NCBI GenBank assembly: GCA_958295775.1 | Contig: CATQHC010000009.1 | Coordinates: forward strand, 558,001-622,000 | Direction of reading: 5' to 3' | Origin: Chloroflexota bacterium | GTDB taxonomy: Bacteria > Chloroflexota > UBA11872 > VXOZ01 | Length of the DNA: 64,000 nucleotides | Shown here: positions 26,511 through 35,358 of the stretch, piece after piece | Layout of the letters: each line of letters opens with the position of its first letter | Position numbering within the stretch: position 1 is the stretch's first letter | Notes under the pieces: model-generated | Told to the model about the DNA's origin: nothing | Databases searched by the model: none | Seen by the model: the letters and a program-made list of their open reading frames with translations, nothing else | Made by a program: the position numbers and the translations under genes

Positions 26511-28103
26511 TTACTGTAACCAGCCTTTCTGGGTCAAGTACTCATCGCCAATCAACCCCATGAGGATGGGCGACTCCGCTCCAGGATGGTGTTCGAGCCG
26601 TGCAAATTCAAAGTATTGCGTATACAGCGTGGCCCCATTGACTTGCTCCTCATCGGCTGCCGGAGCGATTGGGCTGCCAAGAGACTCGCGCCCGTTATTG
26701 CTTGCATAGAAGTTAATGAACACCTGATCCACGGCATACTGCGTTTGCGCGGAGCTCGCAGTCGATTGCGAGGAACCGGCGGATGGATCGGCTCCCGTTC
26801 GCAAGATCGTGCCAAGTGGAGACTGCACCACGCGCTCACCACTTTCATCCGAGGCTATTTCCAACCTGCTACGTTGGAAGTATTGCACAGTCTTGCCGTC
26901 CTCGTCGATAGCATCCGTTCGCGGGTAGCCAAAGCGCGCCACCCCTCCGTTGGCGTTGAAGAACGCAAGAAAAGGCTCCCTGATAGTGTGTCCCGTAACG
27001 ACGACATACGATTCTGTATCCGACTCCGATTGGGGAGGCGACTGTGGCGAGACCGGAGTAATTCGCTGCCAATAGGATCCGCCTGCACCGGCTACGAAAA
27101 GATACGTGTAGTTCCCTCCCCTCGTAAACAAGGCGTCGCTGATCGGCGCCATTTCGGCCGGTATGTCCAACTCCACCCACGATACACCCCCGTTCGTCGA
27201 ACGGAAGAGCGCACTTTCGGCCACGAGGAGCAGCGAATTCAATGTGTTGGGCTCGAGGAGCAACTCCTGCGATGTCTCTATGGGAGATGCACCAACCAGC
27301 GACCACTGGTCCGCGCGGTTGCTGGAGAGAAAAAGACTACTGGACGTAACTGCATAGAGCCGAACCGGTCCGCTCGCGGAGACATCAAGGCCAAGAACCG
27401 GCTCTTCCGGCAAATCGCTGTTCGCCAGGTGCCACGAGGCCCCTTCATCTTGCGAGCGGTAGAGTCCGCCCGCAGTCGTCGTAGCGGCAAAAAGTGTGCC
27501 GGAAACAATGGGGTCCGTAGCCAGCGCTACGGCGCCTGCCACGTTACCCAGCCGGTCTCTCGGCAGACCCGTGTCGATGCTCCCCCAGTAAAGGCCCCCG
27601 TCTTCACTGCGATAGGTGCCGGCCAATTCGGTACCGGCGAAGACAATCTGCGGATTCTGCGCGTTGTACGCCATTGCGATGACCGGGTCTACGATCCCTG
27701 GAAGGCGGGTCCAGGTCTCTCCTCCATCGACGGTCCGGTACACACCCAGGGGACCTGCCGTCAAGGCGGCATTCGCGTTGGTAGGATGCGGCGACACCAG
27801 CCAGGGGGTGCTATCGGTCACCCACGATTGCTGCACGCTTTCCCATGTTTGGGACGCAAAGGCGTTGCGCCAGAGTTCCCAAACAGGCAGCACTTCTCCC
27901 GGAAGGGAGTCGGTCTGAGTATGCCAAGGCGTACCCGATGCCGCGCGTGCTACGTCAGTATCAGAGAGCCAGAGCGCAAGGACGATGGAAAGTACGATAA
28001 GGCCGATAACAATGAATCGTTCGGCGCTATCCCACTTTGCCCGCCCCTCACTGCTTTTCAGGCACAAGTCGTAGTCGTTGCCCAACCCTGATCTCGTTAA
28101 CAT
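26511..28103 (-). CDS. Membrane-anchored BNR/YCF48-like repeat protein with C-terminal FG-P/QYF-R repeats
   Basis: Probable extracellular propeller protein of about 530 residues. The start is uncertain: the track's ATG 28166 overlaps the LysM gene by 119 bases, while ATG 28103 overlaps by 56. One membrane segment (about 30-46) is followed by several Asp-box-like motifs (SEDGGLYW, SQDEGASW, STNGGVSW) of sialidase/YCF48-type propellers. A Ser/Gln-rich linker then leads to two roughly 50-residue repeats (NGGVARFGYPRTDA...QYFQRSRLE and NGRESLGSPIAPA...QYFEFARLEHHP), a module common in exported proteins of Chloroflexota as I recall. No enzymatic function can be assigned. Confidence 0.75.
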   Translation of the reverse strand: MLTRSGLGNDYDLCLKSSEGRAKWDSAERFIVIGLIVLSIVLALWLSDTDVARAASGTPWHTQTDSLPGEVLPVWELWRNAFASQTWESVQQSWVTDSTPWLVSPHPTNANAALTAGPLGVYRTVDGGETWTRLPGIVDPVIAMAYNAQNPQIVFAGTELAGTYRSEDGGLYWGSIDTGLPRDRLGNVAGAVALATDPIVSGTLFAATTTAGGLYRSQDEGASWHLANSDLPEEPVLGLDVSASGPVRLYAVTSSSLFLSSNRADQWSLVGASPIETSQELLLEPNTLNSLLLVAESALFRSTNGGVSWVELDIPAEMAPISDALFTRGGNYTYLFVAGAGGSYWQRITPVSPQSPPQSESDTESYVVVTGHTIREPFLAFFNANGGVARFGYPRTDAIDEDGKTVQYFQRSRLEIASDESGERVVQSPLGTILRTGADPSAGSSQSTASSAQTQYAVDQVFINFYASNNGRESLGSPIAPAADEEQVNGATLYTQYFEFARLEHHPGAESPILMGLIGDEYLTQKGWLQ

Positions 28104-28524
28104 CCTCAATTTCATTGAGTTCAGCCAAGGCCGCCACAGTAGTATTATACTTGCTCGCAATCGCACTTAGCACCTCGCCGGTCTGCACGACGTGGAATTC
28201 CGGCGCGGCAGGCGCCACAGGAGTGGGGGCCGCGGCGGCTGGGTTGGGGGTTGAAACTACCGGGGTTATGCGCGCAACTTCGCCTACTTGCGCGATAGGC
28301 TCGCGATCGGAGCCGGCTCCGTAACTGCTTGCAAACCATAGTGTGCCGCCGCCTGCCAAAAGGACAGCAATCGCAAGGCTGACGGTGAGAAGCATCTTAT
28401 GGCTGCGGCTCTGGGAGAGTGGGCGCAAGTCGCTACGCCTACTGACTGAGTGCCAGCGTTGCACAGGAGCACGAGGGAAGAGCGACGTATCTAGGGGAGG
28501 AAGTGACTCTTCTTGCATGTCCAT
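28048..28524 (-). CDS. Membrane-anchored LysM-domain protein
   Basis: 158 residues: a basic cytoplasmic N-terminus (about 1-43), one transmembrane helix (about 44-66), an Ala/Pro-rich linker and one C-terminal LysM domain (HVVQTGEVLSAIASKYNTTVAALAELNEI...VGQRLRLVP). LysM binds peptidoglycan or related N-acetylglucosamine polymers, so this probably ties the membrane to the wall. Its 3' end overlaps the BNR gene, suggesting coupled translation and a shared envelope role. It lies 80 bases downstream of the glycerate kinase gene. Confidence 0.85.
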   Translation of the reverse strand: MDMQEESLPPLDTSLFPRAPVQRWHSVSRRSDLRPLSQSRSHKMLLTVSLAIAVLLAGGGTLWFASSYGAGSDREPIAQVGEVARITPVVSTPNPAAAAPTPVAPAAPEFHVVQTGEVLSAIASKYNTTVAALAELNEIEDVNEIRVGQRLRLVPEKQ

Positions 28525-28604
28525 ACGGAGATTACCTGCCGTTTGCTGCGGGGAGTGTCGAGGTTGGACTAGAGGATTGGCGCGGGCAGAAGCGGTCGAA
28601 AAAC

Positions 28605-29942
28605 CTATTGGAAGGCGTAGACCAAAATCAGATCGTTCACGTTGGTATTGGTAGGACCGGTAACCAGGAGGGCGTCGGTCTGCTGCAAGAAATGGTACGA
28701 GTCATTGTTATCGAGGTAAACGAGCGGATCCAAATCGAGAACTCGCGCCCGCGCGTGTACCGTACCGTCCGCAATGCCGCCGGCCGCATCGGTGGGACCG
28801 TCCGTGCCGTCTGTTCCCACCGCCATCACCGCAACGTTTTCCCAGCCATCCAGGGCCAGCGCTGCGGCAAGCGCCATTTCTTGGTTGCGCCCGCCTTTTC
28901 CTTCACCTCGCACCGTCACTGTGGTTTCACCGCCAAAGATAAGGCACGCCGGAGGAGAGAGGGGGGAGTGGTGGCGAATCAGACCTTTCGCGACACCAGC
29001 CATCACCTTGGCCACCTCACGCGCCTCGCCTTCCACCCAGGTGGTGACTAATAACGAATTATACCCCAATTGCGTTGCTGCGTCCAGAGCTGCGCGGGCG
29101 GCGATTTCGTTGCTGCCCACCAGCACACTCGCTGTACGCGCGAAAATGGGGTCTCCCTCCTTGGGCGTATCCGGAATTTCGTGGCTGAGACCGCGTTCAA
29201 GCTGCGCGCGGACGGTCTGGGGAATCGCATCCTGCAGGCGATATTTGCTCAAGAGATCCCACGCGTCTTGGAATGTAGTAGTGTCAGGCACCGTCGGCCC
29301 GGAGGCAATGAAGTCGAGTGGGTTCCCCACCACGTCCGAGAGAATGAGGGCAATCAGGGTGGCAGGCGCGGCGGCCCGCGCCAGTCCACCGCCTTTCACT
29401 TGCGAAATGTGCTTGCGGATTGTATTCACCTCGTTGATGGTGGCGCCGCTGCGCAAAAGCAGGTCCGTGAGTTGCTGGAGATCGTTCAGCGAAATGTCGC
29501 CCACCGGTAGCTCCATGAGCGCCGAGCCCCCGCCGGAAATCAAGCAGAACACCAGATCGTCCGCGCCTGCCGCTTCCGCCAATTGCAGGATACGTTCGGT
29601 ACCGCGCACGCCGCTCTCATCCGGCACGGGGTGTGCCGCCTCGATCAGTTCGATCCGTTGGGTAGGAACCGCATAGCCCTCCTTCACGTTCACGACGCCG
29701 CCGGCCAAGCGGTCGCCGAGGATGTCCTCAAGCGCCTGCGCCATGGGTCCGCTGGCCTTGCCCGCACCCACCACGAGTATCCTCCGATAGGAATCCAGGT
29801 CGTACGAGCTTTCCCCAACCAGTAAGCGCGAGCCATCGCAACGTACGCAGTTCCGCACCGCTTGCGCCGGGTCAACCGCTTTCAAGGCCGCCGTCAGCAC
29901 ACTCATCATGTCTTCACGCTGCCGCGCTGTGATGCCAGCCAT
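28605..29942 (-). CDS. gckA: Glycerate 2-kinase (GckA/MOFRL family)
   Basis: Phosphorylates D-glycerate, in this family normally to 2-phosphoglycerate. N-terminal DUF4147 domain motifs are present (ILVVGAGKASGPMAQALE, FCLISGGGSALM, ILSDVVGNPLDFIASGPT), and the C-terminal MOFRL domain is intact (GRNQEMALAAAL, VAVMAVGTDGTDGPTDAAGG). 445 residues, normal for the family. ATG 29942 is divergent from the spermidine-synthase-like gene with 194 bases between. With pyk on the same strand, the pair would feed glycerate (for example from sugar-acid or glyoxylate catabolism) into pyruvate via enolase. Confidence 0.93.
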   Translation of the reverse strand: MAGITARQREDMMSVLTAALKAVDPAQAVRNCVRCDGSRLLVGESSYDLDSYRRILVVGAGKASGPMAQALEDILGDRLAGGVVNVKEGYAVPTQRIELIEAAHPVPDESGVRGTERILQLAEAAGADDLVFCLISGGGSALMELPVGDISLNDLQQLTDLLLRSGATINEVNTIRKHISQVKGGGLARAAAPATLIALILSDVVGNPLDFIASGPTVPDTTTFQDAWDLLSKYRLQDAIPQTVRAQLERGLSHEIPDTPKEGDPIFARTASVLVGSNEIAARAALDAATQLGYNSLLVTTWVEGEAREVAKVMAGVAKGLIRHHSPLSPPACLIFGGETTVTVRGEGKGGRNQEMALAAALALDGWENVAVMAVGTDGTDGPTDAAGGIADGTVHARARVLDLDPLVYLDNNDSYHFLQQTDALLVTGPTNTNVNDLILVYAFQ

Positions 29943-30136
29943 TGCCGTGCCTATTCCTCTTGCATACGCTTGCCGCTATTCATTCTAGTGTAACCAAGCA
30001 GTTGCGGGGATGCGAGCAAACCAGGTTCGCGGCTACAATGGTATGGTGCTCAAATCATACCGACTTTCTTCCTGGCAAGAATGCTCTCTGCACAGAGAGG
30101 TCATACCACCTCACAGGGCAACGAAAGGACAACTTC

Positions 30137-31732
30137 ATGGGCGGCATCTGGCGGGCAGGCACGATTGTCTTCATAGCGAGCTTCTGCACTCTGGTTGTTG
30201 AGCTTACGGCAGGGCGGATGATCGCGCCCTACCTCGGCGTCTCCCTCTACACCTGGACCAGCGTCATTGGGGTCATGTTGGCCGGCATCAGCCTGGGGAA
30301 CTACGTGGGCGGCCGCATCGGCGACCGCTTTCCGGCGGTTTCCACGCTGGGTGTGCTCTTCCTGCTCTCCAGTATCCTTACCCTGACCATCCTGCCGCTC
30401 ACGGCGATCTTCTCCGGCATAGCGCAAGACCTGCCGGTGCACTTGATGCTGAAAATTCTATTCTTTACTGCGGTTGTCTTCTTTCTGCCGAGCCTCTTCA
30501 TGGGCACCATCACGCCGGTGGTCGTCAGGCTCACGCTGGAAGACCTGACCCGCACCGGCGGTGTGGTGGGACGCATCTACGCCCTTTCCACGGTGGGCGC
30601 GATTGCCGGCACCTTTGCCACGGGGTTCTTCCTGGTATCGTGGTTCGGCACGCGCACGATCATTCTGCTCGTGGCCTTGCTGCTCCTGCTTGTGGCGGTG
30701 ATTTTCGGCAATCTGTGGAATCGCCGCCTGCTCCTCGCGGGTGGGGCAGTGCTCCTCGTGGGGATTACCGTTTACAGCTACGGACGCAACGCGTATAACC
30801 TGCCCTTAGGCTTTTCGTACGTCCGGCAACTCGCCGGTGACGCCCTGGCGCTGCAACCGCGCGGCGCGTTCGCCGCGCCCTGCAACGTAGAGACGAATTA
30901 CTTCTGCATCCGCGTCACAGAGAAGAAGCTGGCGGAAAACGTCACCCAGCGCCGGCTCGTGCTCGACCACCTCATCCACAGCTATAGCATCCTGGAAGAC
31001 CCCACACGCTTAGACTACGATTATGTAAAGATTTATGCTGAGCTTGTGAAGTATATTGCCGGGGACCGCACCGGCATCCGCACGTTCTCAATTGGCGGCG
31101 GCGGCTACACCTTCCCCCGCTACCTGGAGGTCGTTTACCCCGACGCCGTGATCGAGGTGGCGGAGATCGACCCCGCGGTCACCGAGATCGCGCACGAGAG
31201 GATGGGTCTCCCCCGCGACACGAGCGTAATAACCTATAACGAAGACGCGCGCCTGGTGGTGAAGCGCTTAGGGGCCGGACAGTACGATGCCATCATTGGC
31301 GACGCGTTCAACGACCTCTCGGTGCCCTATCACTTGACGACGCGAGAGTTCGCTGAGATCGTGCACGATCTCCTGGCTCCCAACGGGTACTACATGTTGA
31401 ACGTGGTGGACACGTTCAAGCACGGCGTCTTTCTGCCGTCGCTCATTCTGACCCTGGAACAAGTGTTTCCGCACGTGTATTTGTTGGCGGACGGCCCCGG
31501 CTGGGAACAAGATGGCCGCAATACATTCGTTTTGGTGGCTGGCAAGCAACCGTTAACGGAAGACGCCCTGCATAGTGCAGTGGGCAGTCTGCTGCCGGAT
31601 GGACCGGTGAGCACCTTCTTGGAACCTGAGCGCCTGCGGGAGTACGTGGATAGCCGACCGGCGGTGATCCTGACCGACAGCTTCGCGCCGGTGGACAACA
31701 TGCTCGCCCCGGTCTTCGCCGAACGGGGGTAG
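30137..31732 (+). CDS. Membrane protein with spermidine-synthase-like domain
   Basis: The 66 residues before ATG 30137 in the track are not convincing. AAAGGA sits 7 bases before 30137 and the protein then begins with a membrane helix (531 residues). About seven or eight transmembrane segments (1-245) resemble the integral membrane half of fused polyamine aminopropyltransferases. A cytoplasmic Rossmann methyltransferase-like domain follows (FSIGGGGYTFPRYLEVV, EVAEIDPAVTEIAHERMG, YDAIIGDAFNDLSVPYHLTT). Such proteins are usually annotated as fused MFS/spermidine synthase, but true aminopropyltransferase activity is often unproven. Confidence 0.85.
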   Translation: MGGIWRAGTIVFIASFCTLVVELTAGRMIAPYLGVSLYTWTSVIGVMLAGISLGNYVGGRIGDRFPAVSTLGVLFLLSSILTLTILPLTAIFSGIAQDLPVHLMLKILFFTAVVFFLPSLFMGTITPVVVRLTLEDLTRTGGVVGRIYALSTVGAIAGTFATGFFLVSWFGTRTIILLVALLLLLVAVIFGNLWNRRLLLAGGAVLLVGITVYSYGRNAYNLPLGFSYVRQLAGDALALQPRGAFAAPCNVETNYFCIRVTEKKLAENVTQRRLVLDHLIHSYSILEDPTRLDYDYVKIYAELVKYIAGDRTGIRTFSIGGGGYTFPRYLEVVYPDAVIEVAEIDPAVTEIAHERMGLPRDTSVITYNEDARLVVKRLGAGQYDAIIGDAFNDLSVPYHLTTREFAEIVHDLLAPNGYYMLNVVDTFKHGVFLPSLILTLEQVFPHVYLLADGPGWEQDGRNTFVLVAGKQPLTEDALHSAVGSLLPDGPVSTFLEPERLREYVDSRPAVILTDSFAPVDNMLAPVFAERG

Positions 31733-31866
31733 GAAGCCCAGAGAGAATTGTAGGTCTATATCTTGTCCTTTCCAGGCATGACTTTGTAGAAAACTTGGGT
31801 CCAGCCAGCCTTGGTGCATGTGGTGATAGAATAGTTGCATAATTCTGTTTCCAAAGGAGCATAGGT

Positions 31867-34800
31867 TTGGACAGTCGGTTCGTCCTTCAAAAGCAGATTG
31901 GAAACGGCAGAATGAGTTCTGTCTATCTTGCTCTGGATAGCGCGTCTGGAAACGCACAAGTCGCCGTAAAAGTACTGAATACTGCCCATCCTGACGAGAT
32001 CAAACGAGAGCTATTCAAGCGCGAAACTAGCGCCTTAAAGAGGCTAAGACACCCCAATATCGTAAGGCTTTTACATAGTGGGTGGTCCGATACAGAGGAA
32101 TCGTTCTATCTCGTCCTCGAATATCTGCCTTATTCTCTCGATCGTTACTTAACAGGTGCGTTGCAAACGCAACTCAGCAGTTTTGAGAAGTATCGAGCCA
32201 TGCGAGAGCTTGCGGAGGCCCTAACTTACGCCCACTCGCAGAATGTAGTCCATCGCGATGTTAAACCCTCTAACATATTGCTCGACGTGAACGGCCGTCC
32301 AAAGCTGACGGACTTTGGCATCAGCAAACTCCTAACACATTTGACAGTGGGAGAAACACTGGCAGATTTTTGGAGTGGGGGATATGCATCACCCGAGCAA
32401 AGGGCAAGCGAACCGACCGACATCAGAGCAGATATCTATTCTTTGGGTGCTGTGTTTTTCCACCTCCTATCTGGTCAAGAGCCCCCTCCTGAAGGACCAT
32501 CTCCGTCGCTGGTAGACAATCATGTGAAGGAGTCCCCTCCGCTCAGGAACTTACTGAAGAGAATGTTAGCACCATATCCAGAAGAGCGGCTGAACAAGGG
32601 ATCGGAGTTGCTAACAGCACTTGAAAGCACCTGGCGCAATGAATTAGTGCCAAGTCACTTCCTTGAATTGACGCGTACAGCCATGAGTAACGTTGTAGCT
32701 TCAGGGTATACCACGAGCGAAGACTTCCAGGCTGTCGCAGACGCTCTCGTAGAAGACCTTGGTGGTCTGGAGTCCAATGATGTATATATTCACCGTGACA
32801 CGCGAAACCAGGAGGATCTCATTATTCTTGGGGATTCTCTTCGCCTGATATGCACCTCCGGTGAGAAGGGCGATGCGCTTGTCGTAAAGGCAGTGCAAAC
32901 TCCCTATCACCCCAACCTTGAGCGTGAGCGGGAACGTTCAATGCAATGCCGAGCGATGTGGGTCCCGGTCAAATTAGATTTTCGATCCGGAGAATGCGAT
33001 TCCTCTCTGACAATAGCAGCCGAAGAGCTAGACCATCTGTTGGCGGCACTTGACACCTATGAAAACGTTGGGGCTGTTTCACAGGAGCGCCGGCGCTCCC
33101 GCCGCGATTTCATAGAACGCTGGGACACTGAGTTGAGAAAGAGCCGGAATCGGATTGAGAGAGAAGCATTAGGTTACTCGAACGTGAGTGAAGATCCAGA
33201 CTACTTGCGGTTCACCCTAGCCGGGGCGCCGCGAGACAATCTTGACTGGGAAAACGAAGCCCCTCTTGCAGTTAGAAAGTCGCACCAGTCGCGAATACAG
33301 CCTGTTGGCAACTTAGTTGAAATCCGCGGACGCATTGTCGAAGTGGCCAAAGACAGTCGTCACTTTCATAGAGATGATACAGCTATTCCCAAAGCCGGCC
33401 TCTTGATGATCAATACTATAGAAGCCTCGACTGCCATCACGCGCCAGCAATATGCAGTGAGAGCATTCCTCCATGGTCAGATGGCTAACCCACACCTATC
33501 CAACGTCATCGTAGACCCATCCAACGCAACCCGTAGTTCGGAAAGAGATCTCGATTACTTCCAAGACTGGCTGTCGGATGATAAGAAGGAAGCGGTTAGA
33601 AGAGCCGTATCCAGCAACGAGCTGTTCCTTATTCAAGGGCCGCCTGGAACAGGCAAGACCGCCGTAATCGCTGAGATCATCCTGCAGATTCTGCAGCAGA
33701 ATCCAGACGCCCGCATCCTGCTCACATCCCAGTCAAACATTGCCGTTGATCACGCGCTCACGCAGATATCGAAAGCTGCCGGTGATGCTCTTCCTGAGAT
33801 GATCCGACTCGGTCGCGGCGAGAAGATCGGGCACGGCGGTGAACGCTGGACTTTGGAAGAGCGTGCGCGTGAATGGCGAAAGAAAGTTTTGGATGAATGC
33901 AATCCGGTGCTTGGTGATCTGCGTCAGGAAGAACGCGAAGCAAAATCTGCCGTCAAAGCAATGAATATAACAGCGGATGCAGTATCGGCAGATACAGAAG
34001 CGATAGGAGAGTGGGTAACAGAGGTGGAGGATGACGTGGCGCAACTTCAGGAATATCAACAAGAGTACGATGCACTCCCATCCGATGCCTCCGCTACCAC
34101 CAAGAGTGAAATGGCAGAAATGGTTGAGCAAACTCGCGCCCGGATAAAGAGCGACCTGGAAACACTGAATGAACTGCTACCTCAGCCAATTGACATGCAG
34201 GTCATGAGTGAAAAGGAGGCTTTGGCGGCAATCGTCAAAGCCTCTGTGTCACCTAGTATAAGCGAATCGGACATGAAAGACCCTTCGAAACGAAAGCTCC
34301 ACAAGATTCAAGAGTTGCGCAAGATACTCACGGAGTGGACAAAAGTTGCTGGTCTCACGCCGGACTTTCAGGAACTCATTGGTCGGTCGTCGCGCGTTGT
34401 GGCAGCGACATGTCTTATCAGCGGCAAGCGAAGAACCGCATCACCGGAAGAAGAGGTCGGTTTCGATTGGGCTATCGTTGACGAAGCAGGTCGGGCTACA
34501 GTTCCCGAGGTCCTTATTCCAATTGTCCAGTCCGAACGAGCAATTCTGGTGGGGGATGAACGTCAACTGCCACCAATGGTGGACGACGAGATGCTTGGCC
34601 AAGAGTCGGATAGCCCATCCGACGAGAATAGGCTCGACACTAGCCTATTCCAAAGCCTAGTCGAACAGGCGGAAGAGTCAGGCCATGACCATCTTGCCAG
34701 TCTCCGCACTCAGTATCGTATGCGCCCAGCTATTGGGAACCTGATCAGCGCAGTATTCTACGAGGGGAATTTGGAAAACGGAGAGGAGAAGCGCTCGCGA

Positions 34801-35358
34801 AGGCGCACGTTTGACTGGATGCCCGCTCCTGTAACTTGGGTATCCACATCCTCTCTGCCGGATCGTACAGAGAGTCGATATGGAGAATCATACGCCAATT
34901 CCACCGAAGCCGATATAGTGCTCAAGCTACTCGATACAATAGAGACGAAATGCCGGGAACGTAGAGAAAAGCCATCGTTAGGTGTAATCAGTGGCTATTT
35001 AGCCCAGGTACAAGAACTCATCACGCGCATCGACCCGGAAGACTCTAGTCGATGGCAGAACCTCCGTATAGAAATTGCAACTGTGGATTCATTCCAGGGG
35101 CGCGAGTGTGACATAGTAGTGTATTCAACGGTTCGCTCTAACCCAGAACGAAAAATCGGTTTCTTAAGAGACCGTCGACGGATCAATGTCGCCCTATCTC
35201 GTGCCCGTGACCTGCTTGTGATCGTTGGTGACCATCACATGATGGACACGGCTACTATTGGCGCCGATCCCAACCCGTTTGCTGCCGTGCTCGAGCATAT
35301 CCGCCAGCATGGGAACGAATGCAGAGTCATTCCGCCTGACTTGGTGAATTTACTATGA
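31867..35358 (+). CDS. Ser/Thr kinase-SF1 helicase fusion, Mokosh type I MkoA-like
   Basis: 1163 residues. TTG 31867 is fixed by AAAGGAG 7 bases upstream. Residues 1-265 are a complete protein kinase: GNGRMSSV loop, VAVK (K35), HRDVKPSN (catalytic D131), DFG (149-151) and SPEQ. A middle region of unclear fold follows (265-570). The C-terminal part is a DNA2/NAM7/UPF1-like (COG1112) helicase with Walker A GPPGTGKT (591-598), a coiled-coil insertion (about 640-830), DEAG (872-875), GDERQLPP, QYRMRP, VDSFQGRECD and RRINVALSRAR. All motifs look intact. It overlaps the downstream PLD gene by ATGA. The pairing matches the reported type I Mokosh anti-phage layout. Function here is inferred from architecture. 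Confidence 0.85.
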   Translation: MDSRFVLQKQIGNGRMSSVYLALDSASGNAQVAVKVLNTAHPDEIKRELFKRETSALKRLRHPNIVRLLHSGWSDTEESFYLVLEYLPYSLDRYLTGALQTQLSSFEKYRAMRELAEALTYAHSQNVVHRDVKPSNILLDVNGRPKLTDFGISKLLTHLTVGETLADFWSGGYASPEQRASEPTDIRADIYSLGAVFFHLLSGQEPPPEGPSPSLVDNHVKESPPLRNLLKRMLAPYPEERLNKGSELLTALESTWRNELVPSHFLELTRTAMSNVVASGYTTSEDFQAVADALVEDLGGLESNDVYIHRDTRNQEDLIILGDSLRLICTSGEKGDALVVKAVQTPYHPNLERERERSMQCRAMWVPVKLDFRSGECDSSLTIAAEELDHLLAALDTYENVGAVSQERRRSRRDFIERWDTELRKSRNRIEREALGYSNVSEDPDYLRFTLAGAPRDNLDWENEAPLAVRKSHQSRIQPVGNLVEIRGRIVEVAKDSRHFHRDDTAIPKAGLLMINTIEASTAITRQQYAVRAFLHGQMANPHLSNVIVDPSNATRSSERDLDYFQDWLSDDKKEAVRRAVSSNELFLIQGPPGTGKTAVIAEIILQILQQNPDARILLTSQSNIAVDHALTQISKAAGDALPEMIRLGRGEKIGHGGERWTLEERAREWRKKVLDECNPVLGDLRQEEREAKSAVKAMNITADAVSADTEAIGEWVTEVEDDVAQLQEYQQEYDALPSDASATTKSEMAEMVEQTRARIKSDLETLNELLPQPIDMQVMSEKEALAAIVKASVSPSISESDMKDPSKRKLHKIQELRKILTEWTKVAGLTPDFQELIGRSSRVVAATCLISGKRRTASPEEEVGFDWAIVDEAGRATVPEVLIPIVQSERAILVGDERQLPPMVDDEMLGQESDSPSDENRLDTSLFQSLVEQAEESGHDHLASLRTQYRMRPAIGNLISAVFYEGNLENGEEKRSRRRTFDWMPAPVTWVSTSSLPDRTESRYGESYANSTEADIVLKLLDTIETKCRERREKPSLGVISGYLAQVQELITRIDPEDSSRWQNLRIEIATVDSFQGRECDIVVYSTVRSNPERKIGFLRDRRRINVALSRARDLLVIVGDHHMMDTATIGADPNPFAAVLEHIRQHGNECRVIPPDLVNLL

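Noticed and set aside
26586-28091. 501-residue plus-strand ORF
   Set aside because: Arg/Cys-rich reverse reading of the BNR gene; no RBS or motif.
31756-31989. 77-residue minus-strand ORF at the island edge
   Set aside because: Mostly antisense to the kinase domain and lacks a start signal.
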